Positions 36,877 to 44,906 of a stretch of DNA of 64,000 bases are shown in pieces (positions within the stretch are counted from its first letter, which is position 1; the number at the start of each line of letters is the position of its first letter). The translations under genes were made by a program, and so were the position numbers. Origin of the DNA: Miltoncostaea sp963703045 (GTDB lineage: Bacteria; Actinomycetota; Thermoleophilia; Miltoncostaeales; Miltoncostaeaceae); assembly GCA_963703045.1 (NCBI GenBank), contig OY969782.1, positions 930,001 to 994,000 on the forward strand, read 5' to 3'. The notes beneath the pieces are model-generated. The model had not been told where the DNA came from, searched no databases, and was given only the letters and a program-made list of their open reading frames with translations.

Positions 36877-37350
36877 ATGAACGCCGCGATCACGGCCGCC
36901 GTCCCCGCCGTCCCCGCCACGCACGACGCCCCGCCACGCGGGCGCGCCCACTCGTGGCGCGACGCCCTCGCCGTCGCCGAGGCACCCCGCCTGCACGCGC
37001 GGACGCTCCAGTTGCTGCTCGTCCGCGCCGGTCACCTCGACGCCGACGCCGCCTGCGGGCGGTTCGACCACGCGACGGCCGCCGCCGTGCGGGCGTACCA
37101 GCGGTCGGCGGGTCTCGAGATCACCGGCGTCGCCTCACAGGCGACGGCGGACGCCCTGCTCGCGGCGTGCCCCGAGAGCCCACCGGCGTCACCGCGTCAG
37201 TCGGGCGGCAGCTCCAGCCGGCGCTGCCCGGCCCACGCCGCCGCCTGCGAGCGCCGCTGGAAGCCGAGCTTTCGCAGCAGCTGGCTCACGTGGTTGCGGA
37301 CGGTCTTCTCCGAGAGGTGCAGCACCTCGCCGATGGCGCGGTTGGTGTAG
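36877..37350 (+). CDS. Small PG_binding_1 (peptidoglycan-binding-like) protein overlapping antisense to next gene
   Basis: The first 105 residues contain a PG_binding_1 three-helix domain with LHARTLQLLLVRAGHL and FDHATAAAVRAYQRSAGLEITGVASQATADALL. There is an AGGAG ribosome site six bases above the ATG. It lacks a signal peptide, which is odd for a wall-binding domain. The frame only ends at 37350, running 154 bases into the 3' end of the response regulator on the other strand; this tail is Arg/Ser/Trp-rich and non-conserved. A missed stop or an indel near 37195 could explain it. Confidence 0.6.
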   Translation: MNAAITAAVPAVPATHDAPPRGRAHSWRDALAVAEAPRLHARTLQLLLVRAGHLDADAACGRFDHATAAAVRAYQRSAGLEITGVASQATADALLAACPESPPASPRQSGGSSSRRCPAHAAACERRWKPSFRSSWLTWLRTVFSERCSTSPMARLV

Positions 37351-37871
37351 CCCTCGGCGATCAGCGCCAGCATCCGGCGCTCGCGGTCGGTCAGGCCGGC
37401 GAGCTCGGCCTCGGCCTGCTTGGCCGAGAGCTCGCGGAACTGCGACAGCAGGGCGCCGGCGGCACGCGGATCGAGCGTCGACTCCCCGGCCGCCGCCTCG
37501 CGGATCGCCTGGGTGAGCCGCTCCGCGTCGGCCTGCTTGAGCAGGTAGCCGCTGGCGCCCGCCATCACGGCGCCGACGATCGCCTCCTCGTCGGAGTACG
37601 AGGTGAGCATCAGCACGCGCGCGTCGGGGTGCCCCGCCTTGATCTTGCGACAGGCCTCCACGCCGCTGCCGTCGGGCAGGCGCACGTCCATCAGCACCAC
37701 GTCGGGGTGGGTCTGCTCGTTGAGCTGTACGGCCTCGGCCGCGGTCTGCGCCTCCCCGACCACGCGGAAGCCCGCCGTGTGCGTGAGGAGCGTGCGCAGC
37801 CCGATGCGCACGACCGTGTGGTCGTCGACGATCAGGACCCTGATGGGATCTGCTGCCGGGGCGGTCGTCAT
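37197..37871 (-). CDS. NarL/LuxR-family response regulator
   Basis: This 224-residue regulator has a full receiver (Asp16-Asp17, phospho-acceptor Asp62 in VVLMDVRLP, Lys in YLLKQADAE) and a LuxR helix-turn-helix (LTDRERRMLALIAEGYTNRAI and TVRNHVSQLLRKLGF). The ATG at 37869-37871 overlaps the kinase stop as ATGA. It is the cognate of the following membrane kinase. Confidence 0.93.
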   Translation of the reverse strand: MTTAPAADPIRVLIVDDHTVVRIGLRTLLTHTAGFRVVGEAQTAAEAVQLNEQTHPDVVLMDVRLPDGSGVEACRKIKAGHPDARVLMLTSYSDEEAIVGAVMAGASGYLLKQADAERLTQAIREAAAGESTLDPRAAGALLSQFRELSAKQAEAELAGLTDRERRMLALIAEGYTNRAIGEVLHLSEKTVRNHVSQLLRKLGFQRRSQAAAWAGQRRLELPPD

Positions 37872-39340
37872 CGGTGGCTCACCTCGCGGTCGGGTTCGGA
37901 GGAGATGGACTCGTCCTCGGGAAGGTCGCTGTCGAGGGGCACCGCGAGGGTGACCCGGGTTCCGCCCGAGGGCGACGCGTTGACGGTCAGGCGGCCGCCC
38001 AGGCGACGGGCGCGCTCGCGCATGTTGCGCAGCCCCTCGTGGCGTCCGGTGCCGCCGCCGTCGGGGGGCGGGCCCGGGCCGCAGCCGTCGTCGTCGACCA
38101 CCAGGTCGAGCTCGTCGGCCGCGAACAGCAGCGAGACGCGCACCCTGCACGCGCCGGCGTGACGGGCGGTGTTCGAGAGGGCCTCCCGGAGGATCTGCGC
38201 CAGGTGCTGCCCCGCCTCGTCGGGGAGCGGCCCGGAGACCGCGGCGCCCTCGACCGAGAAGCGCACGGGGCGGCCGGTCTCATCGGCGAACCGCCGCGCC
38301 AGGGCGTCGAGCCCGGCGGCGATGCCCTGGGGTGTCGGCGGAGGCTCGGCGAGGGCGCGGATGTAGTCGCGGATGCCGTCGGTCGCCGCGTTGAGATCGG
38401 ACACCACCTCCCGCACCTCGGAGCGCATCGCCGGGTCGTCGGAGCGGATGGCGATCGACTCGAGGTGCAGCCCGGCGGCGTAGATCGACTGGATCGTGCC
38501 GTCGTGCAGGTCGCGCCGGAAGCGGGCGCGCTCCTCGGCGATCGCCCGGGCGCGATCGAGCGCCTCGAACTGCTGCTTGGCCTCGACGTCGAAGATCTCG
38601 AGCAGCTTGACGGCGAGCACGCAGAGCACGAGACCGGCCGAGCCCCGGACGACCTCGAGCGGCAGCCCGGTGAGGTCGAACCAACCGTCCGCGCTCCCGA
38701 TCCCCCCGGGCGTGAGCGGCCCCGGCGGGGCGATCAGCCCGGCGACCAGGGCGTAGACGGCGATCACGCCGGCGGAGGCGGCGGCGTAGGGCTTGATGCC
38801 GGTCATCCCCGCCTCGGACAGCTCCGCGCGCTGGCGCCAGATGCCCACGGCCGACAGGAGGGCGCCGGGGAAGAGCAGCGAGTAGCGCGCCAGGGCGACG
38901 ACCGCCGCCTCCCACTCGGAGGCGCCCCAGCCGGCCGGATCGGCGGCCAGCGCAGCCCCACCGAGGATGCCGAGCGCCGCCAGCACCGACACCGCCGTGA
39001 GCGAGCGCAGGGCGATCGGCGACAGGTTCAGCAGTCGGAGGCCGAACTGCACCAGGAAGAGGAAGGCCGCGACCTGGACGATCGCCCTCAGCACCAGCAG
39101 CCCCTCGACGGCGGACGGGCCGAGGTAGTCCTCCTGGATGGGCACGAACACATGGCCCCACACCGCGAGCGCCTCGACGAAGGCGAAGGCGGCGAGCCAG
39201 ATGAGCGACGACGACAGTGTCAGGCGCGTCGCCCGGCGGCGCTGCAGCCACACGGCGAAGCCGAGCGAAAAGAAGACGAGTCCCTGGGCGAACAGGATGA
39301 TCGTCTCGTTCTGGACGAAGAACTCGCGCACGCCGCGCAC
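37868..39340 (-). CDS. Membrane histidine kinase, DesK/HisKA_3 class
   Basis: This 490-residue kinase has about seven membrane helices (residues about 10-245), a short coiled coil (EIFDVEAKQQFEALDRARAIAEERA), the HisKA_3 box RRDLHDGTIQSIYAAGLHLES (phospho-His near 278) and a HATPase_c domain with REALSNTARHAG and VDDDGCGPG. It starts with GTG at 39338-39340; no strong ribosome site. The spacer up to htpX (247 bases) holds no gene that I can see. Confidence 0.92.
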   Translation of the reverse strand: MRGVREFFVQNETIILFAQGLVFFSLGFAVWLQRRRATRLTLSSSLIWLAAFAFVEALAVWGHVFVPIQEDYLGPSAVEGLLVLRAIVQVAAFLFLVQFGLRLLNLSPIALRSLTAVSVLAALGILGGAALAADPAGWGASEWEAAVVALARYSLLFPGALLSAVGIWRQRAELSEAGMTGIKPYAAASAGVIAVYALVAGLIAPPGPLTPGGIGSADGWFDLTGLPLEVVRGSAGLVLCVLAVKLLEIFDVEAKQQFEALDRARAIAEERARFRRDLHDGTIQSIYAAGLHLESIAIRSDDPAMRSEVREVVSDLNAATDGIRDYIRALAEPPPTPQGIAAGLDALARRFADETGRPVRFSVEGAAVSGPLPDEAGQHLAQILREALSNTARHAGACRVRVSLLFAADELDLVVDDDGCGPGPPPDGGGTGRHEGLRNMRERARRLGGRLTVNASPSGGTRVTLAVPLDSDLPEDESISSEPDREVSHR

Positions 39341-39587
39341 TCGCAGTCTCGACCCGACGGGGTGCGCAGGGCGGCCTCCGCCGCGTCCACGGGGGCCGTC
39401 GGAACGGTCGTTTCCCGGGTCCTATCGAGTGTAGCGCCACCTCCCGGAGCGGCCGCCGCACCCGCCTCGGGCATGTCCACGCCGACCACGCGAGGTTTGG
39501 ACGCGCCGCGGCGCCGGACGGGCGACGTGCCCCGTCCGGCGCCGGACCCCCTGCCGCACCCGGGGAGACCCGGGCGCGGCCCTCCCC

Positions 39588-40493
39588 CTAGAAGTTGTGG
39601 ATCTGGAGGCTGCTGGCGCCGGCCATCCGGCGCAGGCGCGCGACGCGGTCCTCCATCGGGGGGTGCGTCGAGAACAGCTTGCCGATGCCGCCGCCGCGGC
39701 CGCCGCGGGCGTTCGCCGCCAGCGGGTTGACGATGAAGAGCGGCGCGGCCGACGGGTTGACCCTCATCGGGATCGCGGCGGCGCCGCGGTGGAGCGTCTC
39801 GAGGGCGTCGGCGAGCGGGTTCGGGTCGCCGACCAGCTCGGCCCCCGTCGCGTCGGCCACGTACTCGCGCTGCCGCGAGACGGCGAGCTGGATGATGACC
39901 GCGGCGATCGGCGCCAGGATGATGGTCGCCAGCGTCCCGATCAGGCCCAGCGGGCTCTCGTCGTCTCCGCCGAAGAAGAGGGAGAACTGGAGGAAGTTCG
40001 CGATCGCGGAGATCGCGCCCGCCACCATCGCCGCGATGCTGGCGATGAGGATGTCGCGGTTCTTGATGTGGGCCATCTCGTGCGCCAGCACGCCCTCCAG
40101 CTCACGCTGGCTGAGGGCCCGCTGGATGCCGGCCGTGACGGCGATCGAGGCGTGCTTCGGGTTGCGGCCGGTCGCGAAGGCGTTCGGCTGCTCGGCGGGC
40201 GTGATGTACACGCCCGGCTTCGGCACCCCGGCACGCTCGGCGAGCTGGGCGATCATGCGGTGCAGCTCCGGCTCCTGCGCCTCGTCGGCCTCGACCGCGC
40301 GGCTCATCTTCAGGGCCATCTTGCCGCTGAACCAGTACATCGCGAAGTTGAAGACGATCGCGATGACGGCGAACACCAGGATGCCCCCGGCGCCACCGAT
40401 GACGAAACCGATCGCCAGCAGCAGAGCGGTGAGCCCTGCGACCAGCAGGAACGTCTTGATGTTGTTGCCCGCCTTGTACGAGGCGAGGTTCAT
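39588..40493 (-). CDS. htpX: Protease HtpX homolog
   Basis: This 301-residue M48 membrane metalloprotease has two N-terminal membrane helices, the zinc motif VLAHEMAHIKNRD (HEMAH) and the third ligand Glu in SRQREYVADATGAEL, followed by two more helices. It degrades misfolded membrane proteins. A very good AAAGGAG ribosome site lies five bases above the ATG, and TATACT at 40550-40555 is the likely -10. Confidence 0.96.
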   Translation of the reverse strand: MNLASYKAGNNIKTFLLVAGLTALLLAIGFVIGGAGGILVFAVIAIVFNFAMYWFSGKMALKMSRAVEADEAQEPELHRMIAQLAERAGVPKPGVYITPAEQPNAFATGRNPKHASIAVTAGIQRALSQRELEGVLAHEMAHIKNRDILIASIAAMVAGAISAIANFLQFSLFFGGDDESPLGLIGTLATIILAPIAAVIIQLAVSRQREYVADATGAELVGDPNPLADALETLHRGAAAIPMRVNPSAAPLFIVNPLAANARGGRGGGIGKLFSTHPPMEDRVARLRRMAGASSLQIHNF

Positions 40494-40549
40494 CGTCTCT
40501 CCTTTTGGTGTCCGGCCGACCCACCCGGGCCGTCGGTCGGGTGAGATCC

Positions 40550-40555
40550 AGTATA
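40550..40555 (-). promoter_or_regulatory. Candidate -10 element (TATACT) of htpX
   Basis: TATACT on the minus strand, 56 bases above the htpX ATG. No good -35 is visible, so activation by a regulator or an alternative sigma factor is possible. Confidence 0.5.
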
Positions 40556-40609
40556 GGAGCGCCCTTCCCGGCAGACGGTTGGCAGCCGGTTAAGCCCCCG
40601 GCGGGGGCG

Positions 40610-40615
40610 GTACCC
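40610..40615 (+). promoter_or_regulatory. Leaderless-type -10 element (TACCCT) of lipoprotein gene
   Basis: TACCCT, seven bases above the GTG at 40623. Confidence 0.5.
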
Positions 40616-40622
40616 TCCACTG

Positions 40623-41192
40623 GTGCGCGTCGTCGTCCCCCTGCTCGCCTGCGTCCTGGCGGTCGCCGGCCTGGCCGGGTGCGGCCCGCTCGGGCCCACC
40701 GAGTCGGGGGGTGACGCCGGCCGGCCGGTCGAGCTCGTCAACGCCCTCCCGAGCCCGGGCGAGCTGCGCGGGCCGGACGGCGCCGCGGCCGGCGCCGAGG
40801 GCCTGGCGCGCGCCTTCACCGGCGCCGACGACGCGGACCTGGCCGCCATCATCGACGGGCGCGCCCCGGCGGCCGCCGCCACGCGCACCTGGACCTCGCC
40901 ACGCGGCGGCACCCTCACCGTCGCGGCCACGGTGTGGCCGTCGCACCTCATCGCCACCGGGGTGGGCTCCGACCTCGCCGCGATGCTCGTCGGCGACGGC
41001 GGGGCGGCCTGGACGCCGGCCGACCTGCCGGGGGCGCGCGGTGCCCGCCGCACGGTGCCGCGCGAGGTGCGCCTGGGCCTGTCCCGGGGCCCCAACGCGC
41101 TCTACGTGCGCGCCACCGGCGACGTGGACGACGCCGTCGCGATCCGCGCGATGCGACGGCTGCGCCAGGTGCTGGAGGGCCAGACCGGCTGA
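40623..41192 (+). CDS. Lipoprotein of unknown function
   Basis: This 189-residue protein has a lipoprotein signal peptide with lipobox LAGC (Cys20), so it is anchored outside the membrane. The mature part holds no domain I recognise; it has ELVNALPSPGELRGPDGAA, a TRTWTSPRGGTLTVAATVWPSHLIATGVGSD beta-like region and a C-terminal DDAVAIRAMRRLRQVL helix. It may be a surface or wall-associated protein. The GTG has no ribosome site and lies seven bases from a -10 box. Confidence 0.75.
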   Translation: MRVVVPLLACVLAVAGLAGCGPLGPTESGGDAGRPVELVNALPSPGELRGPDGAAAGAEGLARAFTGADDADLAAIIDGRAPAAAATRTWTSPRGGTLTVAATVWPSHLIATGVGSDLAAMLVGDGGAAWTPADLPGARGARRTVPREVRLGLSRGPNALYVRATGDVDDAVAIRAMRRLRQVLEGQTG

Positions 41193-41193
41193 G

Positions 41194-41207
41194 CGGGCGT
41201 GCGCCCG
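41194..41207. terminator. Short hairpin between convergent lipoprotein and ABC permease
   Basis: CGGGC-GTGC-GCCCG can fold between the two convergent stops. It is short, so confidence is low. Confidence 0.3.
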
Positions 41208-41214
41208 GTCCCCG

Positions 41215-42009
41215 TCAGGGGGTCAGGTCGCGGCGCTCCACGCGCACGAGGGCGAGCGCGGCCGTGAGCGCGGCGAGCCCCGCGAGCGCCGCCACGTCGG
41301 TCGCGCCGAGGCCGGCACCCCCGATGACCGCCGGGGGGTCGAGGTAGTGGAAGACCGACACGGGGCCGAGCGGCTCGGCGATGGTCCACACCTGCGCCAG
41401 GTAGTCGATGGCGTAGGAGATCAGCAGGAACCCCGCCGCCCACCCCACGGCCCGGCCGCCCGTGCGCACGAACGAGGCGACGAGCAGCGTGACCCCGCCG
41501 ACGGCGAGGAAGCAGAGGTGGCCGGCGATCGCGGCGGCGGCCAGCGGGCCCGCGTCAACCGGCGCCAGGGCGTCGATCGCGAGAGCCGCGGCCAGGCCAC
41601 CGAGGTAGCCGCCCGCGACCACGATCGCGAGCGCCGTCGCCATCGCCAGGAAGTGCGCCCCGAGCCACTGCGCGGGGGGCAGCGGGCGCGACAGCACGAG
41701 CTCCGCGGTGCCGTCCTCGGCCTCGCGCGCCGGGGCCGCCGACATCGAGATGGCCACCGCGCCCTGGATGGCGAGGGCGACCGGGTGCAGGTAGCCCGAG
41801 CCGGCGTAGCCGGTCGGGCTGGCGATGTCGGCGCTGCCGGCGAGCGCGCGCAGCGCGGGCGGCAGGGCGTCGACGAGCGCGCGGATGGCGTTCTGGTCGA
41901 CGCTCGCGTACGAGAGGCCGACGACGAGCTCGAAGAGGCCGAAGCCGACCGCCAGCAGCAGTATCCGCCCGCGGGCGCGCTCGAGGGCGAGGCCGTAGAC
42001 CGTCCTCAC
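41215..42009 (-). CDS. ABC-2-type permease
   Basis: This 264-residue membrane protein has about six helices in the ABC-2 pattern, with a short signal-anchor start (TVYGLALERARGRILLLAVGFGLFELVVG) and an EDGTAELVLSRPLPPAQWLGAHFLA segment, in which the acidic helix-loop marks ABC-2 permeases. Its GTG overlaps the ATPase stop as GTGA. With the ATPase it forms an exporter; the cargo is unknown. Confidence 0.85.
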   Translation of the reverse strand: MRTVYGLALERARGRILLLAVGFGLFELVVGLSYASVDQNAIRALVDALPPALRALAGSADIASPTGYAGSGYLHPVALAIQGAVAISMSAAPAREAEDGTAELVLSRPLPPAQWLGAHFLAMATALAIVVAGGYLGGLAAALAIDALAPVDAGPLAAAAIAGHLCFLAVGGVTLLVASFVRTGGRAVGWAAGFLLISYAIDYLAQVWTIAEPLGPVSVFHYLDPPAVIGGAGLGATDVAALAGLAALTAALALVRVERRDLTP

Positions 42010-42911
42010 GCGCCCACCACCTCGGCCTCGCGGTAGAGGTCGCGGAACGCCTCCTCGAGGCTCGCCGGGGCGATCGTGACGTCGGCCACCGGCAGCGCGG
42101 AGAGGGCCGCGAGCACCGGCGAGGGGTCGCCGGCGAGGGCGAAGCGGTGCACGGCCCCGCGGACCTCGGCGTCGCCCACCCCGGCGACCGCGTACCGCGC
42201 CGGGTCGACCGGCTCGGAGAAGTGCACCTCGACGCTGCGCGTGCGCGCGCGGCGCAGGTCGGACAGCGGGCCGGCGAACAGCAGGCGCCCGCCGCGCACC
42301 ATCGCCACCCGGTCGCAGAGCTCCTCGACCTCGGCCAGCACGTGGCTGGAGAAGAAGATGGTGCGCCCGGCGCGGGAGCGGTCCGCCAGCCACTCGAGCA
42401 GTCGCGACTGTATGACCGGGTCGAGGCCGCCGGTGGGCTCGTCGAGGATCGCCAGCGGCGGATCGTGCTGCAGCGCCGCCACGAGGCCGAGCTTCTGCTT
42501 CATCCCCCGCGAGTACTCGCGCACGCGGCGCCGCAGCGCCGCCGGCTCGAGCTCGAGCGTGGCGCAGAGCTCGTCGCGCAGAACGGGCGGGCGCGGGTGC
42601 AGCCGGGCCAGCGCGTCGAGGGTGCGGGCGCCGCTGAGGGACGCCCACAGGCCGAGCTCTCCGGGCAGGTAGCCCACCTCGGCCAGCGCCCCCATCCGAT
42701 CGACGGCCACGTCGTGCCCCATCACGCGCACCCGTCCGCCGGAGGGGCGCACGAGACCGAGGACGAGGCGGATGAACGTGGTCTTGCCCGCGCCGTTGGG
42801 CCCGAGGAACCCGAAGCACTCGCCGGTGCCGACCTCGAGGTCGATGCCGTCGACGCCGGCCGCCGGGCCGTACATCCGCGTCAGTGCCGCGGCCGCGATC
42901 GCGTGATCCAC
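42006..42911 (-). CDS. ABC transporter ATPase (exporter type)
   Basis: This 301-residue ATPase has Walker A GPNGAGKTTF, the signature YSRGMKQKLGLVAALQ, Walker B LAILDEPTGGLD, and His in FSSHVLAEVEEL. The C-terminal domain (about 215-301) fits drug-type ABC-2 exporters such as DrrA. The GTG at 42909-42911 lies seven bases below TACCCT with no ribosome site. Confidence 0.93.
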   Translation of the reverse strand: MDHAIAAAALTRMYGPAAGVDGIDLEVGTGECFGFLGPNGAGKTTFIRLVLGLVRPSGGRVRVMGHDVAVDRMGALAEVGYLPGELGLWASLSGARTLDALARLHPRPPVLRDELCATLELEPAALRRRVREYSRGMKQKLGLVAALQHDPPLAILDEPTGGLDPVIQSRLLEWLADRSRAGRTIFFSSHVLAEVEELCDRVAMVRGGRLLFAGPLSDLRRARTRSVEVHFSEPVDPARYAVAGVGDAEVRGAVHRFALAGDPSPVLAALSALPVADVTIAPASLEEAFRDLYREAEVVGA

Positions 42912-42918
42912 GTCGCGG

Positions 42919-42924
42919 AGGGTA
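42919..42924 (-). promoter_or_regulatory. Leaderless-type -10 element (TACCCT) of ABC exporter
   Basis: TACCCT on the minus strand, seven bases above the ATPase GTG. Confidence 0.5.
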
Positions 42925-43041
42925 GCCGAGCGTGCGCCCCGGACAGGGGGTGCCGCCCGCGCCGGGGCGCGCCGGTCGCGCCCCCGATCCCCGGCGCGCG
43001 CGGGCGCCGCGCTGGTACAACGGTCGATCGGACGCGCGACG

Positions 43042-43665
43042 ATGGGGACCCCCGTGCAGATCGACCCGACCTACCGCCAGACATGGGGCCTCGGCTGGCT
43101 CGCCGCCGAGCCGGCGTACATGCGGCGGGCGTCGCACGCTCTCGCCGCCGACGACGGGGTCTGGCTGGTCGACCCGGTGGACGGCGAGGGGCTCGCCGAT
43201 CTGATCGCGCCGCTCGGGCGGGTGCGCGGGGTGGTGCAGCTGCTCGACCGGCACCCGCGCGACTGCGCCGCCCTCGCCCGCCGCCACGGTGTGCCGCATC
43301 TGGTGACGCCGACCGGCGGGGTCCCGGGCGCCCCGTTCGATGTGATCGTGGTCGCCGACCGGCCGTGGTGGCGCGAGGTCGCGCTCTGGTGGGCCGAGCC
43401 GCGGGTGCTCGTGGTGGCCGAGAGCCTCGGCACGGCGCCGTACTACCTCGCCCCGGGCGCGGCCGTCGGAGTGCACCCGCTCATGCGCATGACGCCCCCG
43501 CGGGCGCTGGGCGCGCACCGGCCCGCGCACCTGCTCACCTCCCACGGCGCCCCGCCCGCCGGCGACGTGGCGGAGATGATCGGCACGGCGCTGGCGCGGA
43601 GCCGGCGCGACATCCCCCGCGTGCTCCGGCGGATGGCCGTGTCGCGGCTGCGGCCCACCGGCTGA
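43042..43665 (+). CDS. Metallo-beta-lactamase-fold-like protein with degenerate metal motif
   Basis: This 207-residue protein resembles the layout of MBL-fold proteins: GVWLVDPVDGEGLADLI in the first strand, a VVQLLDRHPRDCAALARRHG segment where the HxHxDH motif would be, and LLTSHGAPPAGD near the C-terminus where MBL proteins have a GHG-P turn. Only fragments of the metal ligands remain, so it is probably not a hydrolase. The assignment is an inference from spacing. ATG at 43042 or GTG at 43054 could start it. Confidence 0.55.
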   Translation: MGTPVQIDPTYRQTWGLGWLAAEPAYMRRASHALAADDGVWLVDPVDGEGLADLIAPLGRVRGVVQLLDRHPRDCAALARRHGVPHLVTPTGGVPGAPFDVIVVADRPWWREVALWWAEPRVLVVAESLGTAPYYLAPGAAVGVHPLMRMTPPRALGAHRPAHLLTSHGAPPAGDVAEMIGTALARSRRDIPRVLRRMAVSRLRPTG

Positions 43666-43673
43666 CGGAGCCC

Positions 43674-43679
43674 TATCGT
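43674..43679 (+). promoter_or_regulatory. Leaderless-type -10 element (TATCGT) of MFS gene
   Basis: TATCGT, eight bases above the ATG at 43688, just past the stop of the previous gene. Confidence 0.5.
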
Positions 43680-43687
43680 CCCTCGCC

Positions 43688-44899
43688 ATGAGGGACCGGC
43701 CCGAGCCCGACCCCCGCCCGGCGCTCGCCGTGGGCCCGCCCGCAGCTCCCGTGCGCCCCCCGGGGGCGCCCGTGCGCGACCGCCCCACGTGGCTGATCTA
43801 CGCGTGCCTCGCGACCTACGGCTACCTGCTGTACTCCCTCGGACCGACGCTCGACGCGCTGCGCGGCGAGCTGGACGTGAGTCGCGCCCGTATCGGCCTG
43901 GCCAGCAGCGCCCTCGCCGTCGGCGGGGTGCTGACCGCGCTGCTCGCCCGGCCGGTGCTCGCGCGCCTCGATCACGTCGCCGCGCTGCGCGCCGCCCTGC
44001 TGGCCCTCGCCGCCGGGGCGGTGTCGCTCCTCGCGGCCGGCTCGCCGGCGGTCGTGATCGCCGGGTGCCTGATGGTCGGGGTGGGCGGCACGCTCGTCCT
44101 GCTGGTGATCCCGGTCGCCGTCGAGGAGCGCCAGCGCACGGCACGGGCCGCGATCATCGCCGAGGCCAACCTCGGTGCGAGCGTCGCGGGCGTCCTCGCG
44201 CCGGTGGCGATCGGCGCCGGCACCATCCTCGGCGCCGGATGGCGCCCCGGCCTCGCGCTCGTGCTCGCGCCGCTCCTGGTGCTCGTGGTGGCGGTCGGAT
44301 CCCTCGGCCGCGCGGGCGCGCCGCCGCAGGGCGACGTGACGATGCCGGACGTGGCGCCGGGACGGTTGCCGCGGGGCTACTGGCGGTGGTGGGCGCTCCT
44401 CGTCCTCGCCGTGGCGATCGAGTTCTGCATGTTCCTGTGGGCCGCCGACTTCCTCCGCCGCGAGGCCGGGGTCAGCCGCGGGGTCGCCGCGCTCGGCGTC
44501 GGCCTGTTCGTGGGCGGGATGGCGGCCGGGCGCCTCGTGGGCGCGCGGCTCGCGGTGACGCGCCTCCCGAACGGCCTGCTGATGGGCGCGCTGGCCGTGG
44601 CCGTCGCCGGCTTCACCCTCTTCTGGGCCGGCGGGGGAGCGGCCACCGGCCTACTCGGGCTGGCCGTGACCGGCACGGGGGTGGCGATGCTGTACCCGCT
44701 CTCCCTGACGCTCGCGATGGGGGCCGCCCCGGGGCGCTCCGTGCTGGCGAGCGGCCGCGCGTCGCTCGGCGCCGGCCTCGCGGTGCTGATCGCGCCGTTC
44801 GCGCTCGCGGCGCTCGCCGACACCGTCGGGCTGCGACCGGCCTTCCTGCTCGTCTACGGGCTGCTGGCCGCGGCGGCGATGCTCGCGCGCGACGGGTAG
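43688..44899 (+). CDS. MFS transporter
   Basis: This 403-residue protein has about twelve hydrophobic segments in two groups of six. The loop between TM2 and TM3 (ALLARPVLARLDHVAALRA) fits the MFS signature region, although the first arginine motif is weak. There is a Pro-rich cytoplasmic N-terminus (about 1-35). It resembles CynX/NarK-type permeases, but the substrate is unknown. The start is an ATG close to a -10 box. It ends seven bases before the convergent malQ stop. Confidence 0.88.
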   Translation: MRDRPEPDPRPALAVGPPAAPVRPPGAPVRDRPTWLIYACLATYGYLLYSLGPTLDALRGELDVSRARIGLASSALAVGGVLTALLARPVLARLDHVAALRAALLALAAGAVSLLAAGSPAVVIAGCLMVGVGGTLVLLVIPVAVEERQRTARAAIIAEANLGASVAGVLAPVAIGAGTILGAGWRPGLALVLAPLLVLVVAVGSLGRAGAPPQGDVTMPDVAPGRLPRGYWRWWALLVLAVAIEFCMFLWAADFLRREAGVSRGVAALGVGLFVGGMAAGRLVGARLAVTRLPNGLLMGALAVAVAGFTLFWAGGGAATGLLGLAVTGTGVAMLYPLSLTLAMGAAPGRSVLASGRASLGAGLAVLIAPFALAALADTVGLRPAFLLVYGLLAAAAMLARDG

Positions 44900-44906
44900 C
44901 GGCGGG

